Part shown: in pieces, positions 57,281-64,000 of the stretch
Position numbering within the stretch: position 1 is the stretch's first letter
Layout: each line of letters opens with the position of its first letter
Assembly: GCA_946408345.1 (NCBI GenBank)
Contig: CAMJRR010000004.1
Location: 1 to 64,000, forward strand
Direction of reading: 5' to 3'
DNA: 64,000 nucleotides
Source: an uncultured Bacteroidales bacterium
Lineage (GTDB): Bacteria; Bacteroidota; Bacteroidia; Bacteroidales; F082
The notes under the pieces: model-generated
What the model was told of the DNA's origin: nothing
Seen by the model: only the letters and a program-made list of their open reading frames with translations
Databases searched by the model: none
Translations under genes and position numbers: made by a program

Positions 57281-59605
57281 ATGAAGTATCTGAAGTTTTT
57301 TACCCTCATTATAGCCTCTTGGCTTGTTTCGGCAAATCTTTTCGCACAAGACGGAGTGTCAATCGGCAACTGGCGAACCCATCTGCCTTACCAAAAAGTC
57401 ATCGCTGTGGAGCCTGTCGGCAACAAAATCTACGCTGCCACACAGTTTGAACTGTTCTACTACGATACGGAGGACAACTCCATCAATATATTAAACAAAA
57501 TCAACGGTTTGTCGGATATCGGCATCAGCACTATCGGCTACAACGAGAGCCAGCGCAAACTCTTTGTGGCCTACACCAACGCTAACATCGACCTCATTGA
57601 CATTGATGGCAACATCAAAAACTTGACCGACATCAAGGACAAGACCATCATAGGTAACAAGAGCATCAACCATGTTTATTTCCAAGGCGACTTGGCATAC
57701 GTGGCATGTGGTTTTGGCATTGTGGTTTTCGATTTGAAGAAGGAAGAGGTAAAAGATACTTATTATATTGGAAATCAAGGTGATGCTGTAAATGTTACTG
57801 ACGTTGCTATTTTCAACGACAAAATCTATGCTTGCACTGACGATGGCTTGTATTATGCTGCACAAAATGCCCAAAACTTAGCCAATTATGCCGCCTGGCA
57901 TTTCGACAATAGCCTCATCCATCCCCATTTGGCCTACACCGAAATGGAAGTATTTGGAGGTAAATTACTGCTCAACTATGACGGTGGCTTCAATGCCGAT
58001 ACCCTTTTTGTTTACGACGGCAACCAATGGGGTTACTTCAATAAGCAGGATGTCAGCCAGAAAAAAGAACTGCGCGCCTACACAGACTGCCTCCTTATGA
58101 CCAACAGATACAACACCTTTGTGTATGACCTCAACTTCAATGAAGTGCAAAATATTTACTCGCCTGGCGGATCCATAGAGCCCTTATCTTCTGCTTTTGA
58201 CAGCAATGGGAATTTTTGGATTGGTGACACAAAGCGCGGACTCATCAAGACCTCTGATGGATGGAACAATAGGGATATAAAACCCAATGGAACAGCTTCG
58301 AACAACGTTTTTGAGCTTCATGCCTGCGGCGAACAAGTGTGGATTGCCACAGGCGGCCATGCCTCCAACTGGAGCAAGCGCTACATGAGAGAAGGTGTTG
58401 CCCGATTTGATGGCTATTGGACTATTCTCAATTACACCACCCTACCTGATTTCGACAACTACACCGACTTCGTTTGCACTGCCACCAATCCCAAGGACCC
58501 GTCAGTCACCTATGTGGGCACTTGGGGTAGCGGCATTCTGAAATTCAAGGACAACGAACTGGTTGAGGTGTATAATGCCGACAACAGCACACTTGAATAC
58601 TGGGTACAAGACCCCAATCTCATCAACATCAGCGGTCTGGCCTTTGACAGCCACGGCAACCTCTGGGTAGCCAATACAGGTGCCACCAAACTCCTTTCTA
58701 TGATGGAACCCAATGGCACATGGCATTCCTTTAATTTGGGCGGATCGTTGAGTGGCATTGACATCGGTACGCTACTCATCGACAACAACGACTATAAGTG
58801 GATCATCAGACGTGGCGGAGAAGTTCTCGTCTTTAATGACAATGGCACTTTCGACAACCCTGCCGACGACCAAACCGTCAATCTCAATACAGCCACAGGA
58901 AACGGACATTTGGCTGGGGCAGTCAACTGCCTCACCGTCGACAACAAAGGTGAAGTTTGGGCCGGCACTGACAAAGGTCCCTGCCTATTTGAAGACACAA
59001 AAAAGATTTTCAGCGGAGGCAACTTTGATGCCACCCAAGTCCGTGTGCCTCGCAACGACGGCACCGACCAATATGACTACCTCTTCGCGGAATCCAACGT
59101 GCTATCGATGGCCGCTATGGATGGTGCCAGCCAAATCTGGTTCGGCCTCGAATCGGGTGTCTACCTCATGTCGTTTGACGGCAAACCGAAAGAAATCCAT
59201 TATTTCAACACTGATAACAGCCCACTGTTGGACAATGCCGTAACGACCATGGCCATTGACAAAAGTGGCGAGGTGTTTTTCGGCACAGCCAATGGCGTCA
59301 TCTCTTATCGAGGTGAATATGCCACACCCGAGCCTCAAGTCAGCGATGTGATTGCCTATCCCAATCCAGTCAGACTTGGTTATAACGGCTTTGTGGGCAT
59401 CAAAGGTTTGGTTGCCAACTCATTGGTGAGAATTACAACAGTTGATGGTACCTTCGTTACCCAATTGATTTCGGAAGGAGGCCAAGCGGTTTGGGACTGC
59501 ACTACCATCAATGGTGAGAAAGTGGAACCTGGGGTGTATTACATCTTCGTTAGCACCAAGCAAGGCACCGACAAGTTTGCCACCAAGATCCTGATCATGA
59601 ACTGA
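57281..59605 (+). CDS. porZ: Type IX secretion system protein PorZ (propeller + CTD)
   Basis: QDGVSIGNWRTHLPYQKVIAVEPVGNKIYAAT...; CTD YPNPVRLGYNGFVGIKGL; immediately upstream of recO. Start placed at MKYLKFF. Confidence 0.85.
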   Translation: MKYLKFFTLIIASWLVSANLFAQDGVSIGNWRTHLPYQKVIAVEPVGNKIYAATQFELFYYDTEDNSINILNKINGLSDIGISTIGYNESQRKLFVAYTNANIDLIDIDGNIKNLTDIKDKTIIGNKSINHVYFQGDLAYVACGFGIVVFDLKKEEVKDTYYIGNQGDAVNVTDVAIFNDKIYACTDDGLYYAAQNAQNLANYAAWHFDNSLIHPHLAYTEMEVFGGKLLLNYDGGFNADTLFVYDGNQWGYFNKQDVSQKKELRAYTDCLLMTNRYNTFVYDLNFNEVQNIYSPGGSIEPLSSAFDSNGNFWIGDTKRGLIKTSDGWNNRDIKPNGTASNNVFELHACGEQVWIATGGHASNWSKRYMREGVARFDGYWTILNYTTLPDFDNYTDFVCTATNPKDPSVTYVGTWGSGILKFKDNELVEVYNADNSTLEYWVQDPNLINISGLAFDSHGNLWVANTGATKLLSMMEPNGTWHSFNLGGSLSGIDIGTLLIDNNDYKWIIRRGGEVLVFNDNGTFDNPADDQTVNLNTATGNGHLAGAVNCLTVDNKGEVWAGTDKGPCLFEDTKKIFSGGNFDATQVRVPRNDGTDQYDYLFAESNVLSMAAMDGASQIWFGLESGVYLMSFDGKPKEIHYFNTDNSPLLDNAVTTMAIDKSGEVFFGTANGVISYRGEYATPEPQVSDVIAYPNPVRLGYNGFVGIKGLVANSLVRITTVDGTFVTQLISEGGQAVWDCTTINGEKVEPGVYYIFVSTKQGTDKFATKILIMN

Positions 59606-60330
59606 TGGACAACACAATCCAAGGCATAGTCCTGCAATCCATACGCTATGGCGACACCAGTCTCATCGTGAAGGTATTCACTAGAAACTATGGTTTGCGC
59701 TCCTATATTGTGAAAGGAGCCTTCAACCGCAATTCGAAAAGCCGTGCCGCCTTGTTTCAAAACCTTCACCTTATTAATTATGTTGAAGCAGGAAAGCCCA
59801 ACAAGAGCAATTTGGGCTATTTGAAAGACGTACAACTCAATACAGTTTACCAAAGCATTCCTTTTGTCATGAACAAAGGAGCCATTTCAATGTATGTCAG
59901 CGAATTACTTGCAAAAACCATAACTGAACAAGAACAAAATGAGCCTTTGTATGACTTTATCGTCCAGTCTTTACACTGGCTTGATTTAGTCGAACAAGGC
60001 TATGCCAATTTTCCTTTGTTCTTTACTTTGGAATTGACCCGTCATCTTGGTTTCTATCCCAAAAACAATCACATAATGGGCTATTGTTTCGACATGATGG
60101 AAGGCTCGTTTGCCCACGACTATCCGCTACATCCGTATTATTTCGATGCAGAGACGGCACAACTACTTTCACAATTGCTCAATGTGGGAATAGATGAGGC
60201 TTGCCGTATACCTTTACATGTGAACCAACGCCGGGAATTGCTCGATGGTCTCATTATCTTCATGCGGCTCCATGCCCCGGTGATGAAAGACTTTCACTCA
60301 CATGAAGTGCTGAAAACCGTGTTGGAATAA
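59605..60330 (+). CDS. recO: DNA repair protein RecO
   Basis: IVLQSIRYGDTSLIVKVFTRNYGLRSYIVKGAFN N-terminal OB fold; overlaps the porZ stop by 1 nt. Confidence 0.9.
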   Translation: MDNTIQGIVLQSIRYGDTSLIVKVFTRNYGLRSYIVKGAFNRNSKSRAALFQNLHLINYVEAGKPNKSNLGYLKDVQLNTVYQSIPFVMNKGAISMYVSELLAKTITEQEQNEPLYDFIVQSLHWLDLVEQGYANFPLFFTLELTRHLGFYPKNNHIMGYCFDMMEGSFAHDYPLHPYYFDAETAQLLSQLLNVGIDEACRIPLHVNQRRELLDGLIIFMRLHAPVMKDFHSHEVLKTVLE

Positions 60331-60335
60331 AGTCA

Positions 60336-60385
60336 AAATCGCCCGCCTATGTCATTCCTGAATAGAATCTATAGGCAGGCGATTT
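60336..60385. terminator. Bidirectional terminator hairpin between convergent recO and the coiled-coil gene
   Basis: aaatcgcccgcctat / ataggcaggcgattt, 15-bp arms with one mismatch, 20-nt loop. Confidence 0.75.
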
Positions 60386-60415
60386 CAAAGAATCTAAAAG
60401 TCTTGGCTAATAAAA

Positions 60416-61330
60416 CTATTTCAAATCAACGGCAGTCTGTCCAATCAGCTTGCCACCTTCTTCATAAACGTCGATGAAATAAGTGCCAGGCATCATCTCG
60501 ACACCGTCAGGTTTCACATAATAGGCACGAACAGCCGTCTCCTTGCCGTCATAGTTGACTCTCACCTTTTCGGTGAACTGCAAGGTCTCACCATTCGACT
60601 TGAAAGCATATTCATCACCCGTACCCTTACTGATAATGGCACGTTGGGGATTGGCGATACGTACATAGAACAGCTTGGTACCTGGCTGAACAATATCGTT
60701 GGCAGCCACAGTAAAGTCAATCCTGATACGTTCAGCACGGCTCGCCCTATCCGTTGTGGCTTCGCCACCATTACCTTTAAAACGCACAGCTTGAGCAGAG
60801 TAGTTGAACAACTTCAACGTTGCAGCCTGGTTCACTTTATTCGTCAGCTCCTCTTTTTGACGGGTAAGGTTGGTGTTTTGACGGCGTTCGTTTTGGAACT
60901 CCTCACGAATGCGTTCGTTTTCGGCCACCAATTCACGGTTGACGGTGTAAAGCGAGTCCATTTGGCGAACATAATGTTGTGAAATCTCTTGCAAGGCAGC
61001 CAGTTTCTTCTTCACGCGATAGTAGTCCCATTGAGAATCAAGAAGCTTCTTGATTTCAACGGCATCAGCTTGGATGATACTGTCTTTTTCGGCTAACTGT
61101 TGACTCAACTCGCCATAGTTGTCTTTCAACTCGTTATGCACTTTCATCAAGCTATCAACCTCAGCTTGAAAATCAAGGCGTTGCATTTCCTTTTCAGCCT
61201 CAAGTGTTTCTTTTTCGGTTTTCAATGAAGAATTGCGAACCAAGAGGAAGACCAAAGCGATGGCAAGCACGCCAAGGATGGCATAGAGCCATATAGGTTG
61301 GCTTTTCCTTTTCTTGTTTTCTGTTTCCAT
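60416..61330 (-). CDS. Membrane-anchored coiled-coil protein, conserved hypothetical
   Basis: N-terminal TM PIWLYAILGVLAIALVFLLV, long coiled coil, C-terminal beta domain. Confidence 0.75.
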   Translation of the reverse strand: METENKKRKSQPIWLYAILGVLAIALVFLLVRNSSLKTEKETLEAEKEMQRLDFQAEVDSLMKVHNELKDNYGELSQQLAEKDSIIQADAVEIKKLLDSQWDYYRVKKKLAALQEISQHYVRQMDSLYTVNRELVAENERIREEFQNERRQNTNLTRQKEELTNKVNQAATLKLFNYSAQAVRFKGNGGEATTDRASRAERIRIDFTVAANDIVQPGTKLFYVRIANPQRAIISKGTGDEYAFKSNGETLQFTEKVRVNYDGKETAVRAYYVKPDGVEMMPGTYFIDVYEEGGKLIGQTAVDLK

Positions 61331-61399
61331 GGCTTATCTGTTTTAATTCTCTGCAAAAATAGAAATAATCTTTAAATGAACGAATCTCATCCAGCATCT

Positions 61400-61933
61400 T
61401 CATACAGGTTCCACTTTCGCCCTGGGAAGATGCACTGGGATATATTGTCCCACAACTTCGATGAAGACAATCAAATGACGTTTGTTGCGTATGGTTTCGA
61501 GACGACCTGTAAGACCTTTGAAAGGACCATTGATAATCCTAACCATCTGCCCCACTTTCAAGTCCTCGTTGTTCATCAACTTGTACTCTTCCCCTTTCTC
61601 ATAGTCATTGACAAACTTTTTGATGGCAAGAATCTGGTTTTCAGGAACGACAACGGCTTTTCTTTCGAACGAGACAAATCTCACCACGCCATAGACATTC
61701 AAAATCGGTATATACTCCTTCTCGTTGGAATAGACGAATACATACGATTTGAACAAAGGTTCTTCCACCTTCTTTTTTCGGTCGCTCCATTTTTTGACCT
61801 GCGTAACTAAAGGCAAATAGGCCTGAAAGCCGTTTTCCTCCAGTTGAGACAACACCTTCTTTTCCGACCGCGACCTGACATAGAGGGCATGCCAAAACCT
61901 TTCTTCACGCTTGTCAATCTCAGCTGAGTCCAT
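61400..61933 (-). CDS. UpxY-family transcription antiterminator (NusG-like)
   Basis: RFWHALYVRSRSEKKVLSQLEENGFQAYLPLVTQVKKWSDRKKKVEEPLFKSYVFV, KOW region GQMVRIINGPFKGLTGRLE. Confidence 0.9.
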   Translation of the reverse strand: MDSAEIDKREERFWHALYVRSRSEKKVLSQLEENGFQAYLPLVTQVKKWSDRKKKVEEPLFKSYVFVYSNEKEYIPILNVYGVVRFVSFERKAVVVPENQILAIKKFVNDYEKGEEYKLMNNEDLKVGQMVRIINGPFKGLTGRLETIRNKRHLIVFIEVVGQYIPVHLPRAKVEPV

Positions 61934-61948
61934 TATTATTTATCCTCT

Positions 61949-64000
61949 TTATTGTTTTTTGGAAGAGGAATGGTGATGCTTTTTCTTATCATCATCACTA
62001 TCACCATAATAATCACTGCTATAGCCGTAACCATAACCGTAGCCATAACCGTAACCGTAGCCATACTTCTTGCCGTAGCCATAACCCTTCTCTGCTTGGA
62101 GACCATTCAACACGATAGAGAACTGCATACCGCGGTCTTCAAGATCCTTGATGAGGGTTCCAAATGCATTCTTGTTGGTCACGCCTTGACGGACAATGAA
62201 GATGTTGGCATCAGAATAACGCATCAGTAACAATGAATCGGTAACAAGACCAATAGGCGGTGTGTCAATGACGATGTAATCATACTGTTTCTTCAACTCT
62301 GCAAACAATTCATCGCATTTCTCGGAAGAAATCAATTCCGATGGATTGGGCGGAATGGGACCGCTAGTGATAATATCAAGAGTAGGCATCTTGCCCGAAT
62401 GCTGAATGATGTTGTCAAGCGTTTCCTTATTGCTTAAATAGCTGCTCAATCCGACATTGTTGTTGATGCCAAATTCCTGGAATAGCTTGGGCTTACGCAT
62501 ATCGAAACCAAGCAATACAGTCTTCTTGCCATAGAGAGCATAAATTGAGGCGACATTGATGCTATTGAAGGTCTTACCGATACCTTGAGCATCACCCGTA
62601 ACAAGGACAGTGCATGGCAGTTTGCTTCTTGTAATAAACTCCACATTCGTACGAATGGAGCGGAACGACTCTGAAATAGGTGACTTGGGGTTATTGATAA
62701 CCAAGAGTGGATCTTTGTCTTTGGTTTGCGCCACTTGACCAATGATGGGGTAACGTGTAAGTTTCTCCACATCCTTGCGGTCGGTAACCGTTGTGTTGAA
62801 GAAACTCTTCAAGAAGAGGAACAGGGCAGGAATCAATAGTCCCAAAAGGATTGCGATGAGATAATTCATCGAAGTACGAGGTGCTATTCTAGTAACTCTT
62901 TCCAGACGAGCCTCGTCAAGAATCTCATTATCTGGGGTATTGGAAGCACGCAAAATCTGTGCCTCAGCACGACGTTGCATCAAATACTTATAAGTATCGT
63001 CGTTAAATTTATAATTACGCTGGTAATTGATAAGTTGTTGCTGCTTGCTGGGGAGCAGGCGAGATTCCGATTCAAGTGCACTTATGCGACGATTGATTTC
63101 ATTCAAGCTCATCTGAGCATTTTCAACAAGGTTGTTGACATTTTCAAGCAAAGCTTTCTTTGTAGTGACAATCTGCTCATTGAGTTTTACGATTTGTGGG
63201 TGTTGCTCAGTGTGGGTGAGTAACTGCGTGGCTTTGGTTTGTGATAAATTGACCAAATCACGTGCCAACTGGTTAAGCAAAGGATCACTAATACCCATAG
63301 TGCTAGGTGCAGCCAAGTTTTCAGGGTCATCAATTTGTACTTTGATATAGTCCTGCAAACGTTTGTAAATCTTCACATTCACAGTCATCTCAGCTCTTTC
63401 TTTCTCCAAGGAACGAAGATTGGTGTAAACTTGACTGGTTTGCAAATCAATGTTCATAAGGTCATTCTGTTGGCGGAAATCCTTCAGTTCAGTCTCAGCC
63501 TGGTTCAAAGATTCTTGGATGCCACTCAATTCGTTGTCTATGAACTCAATAGTGTTTTCGCTTACAACATTCTTCTTCTCCAACCCACGTGTGACGTATT
63601 CATTCATCAACAAATTGACAAACTCTACTATTTTTTGCTTATTGGTACCATTCATTACCACAGAGGCAACAGAGGCCTGTTTGGTAATGGGGCTCACCGA
63701 AAACCTACTCATCGTTCTGACAAGACTCGGGTAACTATTGAGCCAAAAACAGAACTTCCTCCCCTGAATGTTCTCGGGGTCAAATAGTTCAGTCATGGTG
63801 ATACGGATTTTATTGTATCCGTTATCAATCCATTCGCCTTGGTGATAAGTACCAATAGTATCTATTTTGACAAACGGATTCTTTTCCGTCTCTTGGCAAA
63901 GAATAAAATCGTATTTGGTGAGACCTTCACCTAAAGTATGAAGTTTGATGTCACCCTCTGCGGAAAAAGATATTTCATAAGCTAGACCTACTGCTTGAGG
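61949..64000 (-). CDS. Polysaccharide biosynthesis tyrosine autokinase (Wzz + BY-kinase), 5' end outside window
   Basis: Walker A-like VTGDAQGIGKTFNSINVA, Walker A' LLGFDMRKPKLF, DYIVIDTPPIG; the reading frame stays open upstream of 63796 (...GEWIDNGYNKIRIT-MTELFDPENIQG). Tail KKYGYGYGYGYGYGYGYSSDYYG. Confidence 0.92.
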   Translation of the reverse strand, partial: PQAVGLAYEISFSAEGDIKLHTLGEGLTKYDFILCQETEKNPFVKIDTIGTYHQGEWIDNGYNKIRITMTELFDPENIQGRKFCFWLNSYPSLVRTMSRFSVSPITKQASVASVVMNGTNKQKIVEFVNLLMNEYVTRGLEKKNVVSENTIEFIDNELSGIQESLNQAETELKDFRQQNDLMNIDLQTSQVYTNLRSLEKERAEMTVNVKIYKRLQDYIKVQIDDPENLAAPSTMGISDPLLNQLARDLVNLSQTKATQLLTHTEQHPQIVKLNEQIVTTKKALLENVNNLVENAQMSLNEINRRISALESESRLLPSKQQQLINYQRNYKFNDDTYKYLMQRRAEAQILRASNTPDNEILDEARLERVTRIAPRTSMNYLIAILLGLLIPALFLFLKSFFNTTVTDRKDVEKLTRYPIIGQVAQTKDKDPLLVINNPKSPISESFRSIRTNVEFITRSKLPCTVLVTGDAQGIGKTFNSINVASIYALYGKKTVLLGFDMRKPKLFQEFGINNNVGLSSYLSNKETLDNIIQHSGKMPTLDIITSGPIPPNPSELISSEKCDELFAELKKQYDYIVIDTPPIGLVTDSLLLMRYSDANIFIVRQGVTNKNAFGTLIKDLEDRGMQFSIVLNGLQAEKGYGYGKKYGYGYGYGYGYGYGYSSDYYGDSDDDKKKHHHSSSKKQ

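Noticed and set aside
61952-62230. Plus-strand ORF with ITITIIITAIAVTITVAITVTVAI repeats resembling a membrane protein
   Set aside because: It is the complement of the YG-repeat tail of the BY-kinase gene.

Overview
The window looks like a Bacteroidales chromosome segment. Support comes from type IX secretion (T9SS) sorting domains, a PorZ homologue, UpxY, the ftsX-DUF3098-uppP-truB-queA order, and TAnnTTTG-type promoters. It contains: (i) core genes (rlmN, GH97, a xylose operon, an acyl-CoA carboxylase subunit, ftsX, uppP, truB, queA, glyS, tadA, clcA, exoIII, porZ, recO, tRNA-Arg(CCT)) and the start of a capsule locus (upxY plus a BY-kinase); (ii) a compact defence-like island at about 6.1-11.9 kb, with a BcgI-like type IIB restriction-modification pair convergent with an overlapping three-gene operon: a Cas2-fold/SinR-like small protein, a DUF3696-like AAA ATPase, and a 292-aa protein I cannot assign; (iii) seven large mosaic T9SS cargo proteins in two arrays (20.1-32.1 and 38.4-45.4 kb). 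The cargo proteins share a C-terminal module of about 175 aa, and the arrays are linked to two paralogous TPR-TM-HTH regulators. The most unusual sequence-level signal is a family of short palindromes (GTAGAGACG-N10-CGTCTCTAC and two other repeat families). They lie inside coding sequence, in frame, at the same position in most of the T9SS genes, twice in xylB, and also in intergenic hairpins. Best candidates for undescribed biology are the Cas2-like/AAA/unknown operon and the palindrome-studded, recombining T9SS cargo array with its coupled TPR regulators. All family calls are by eye from protein motifs; no searches were run.
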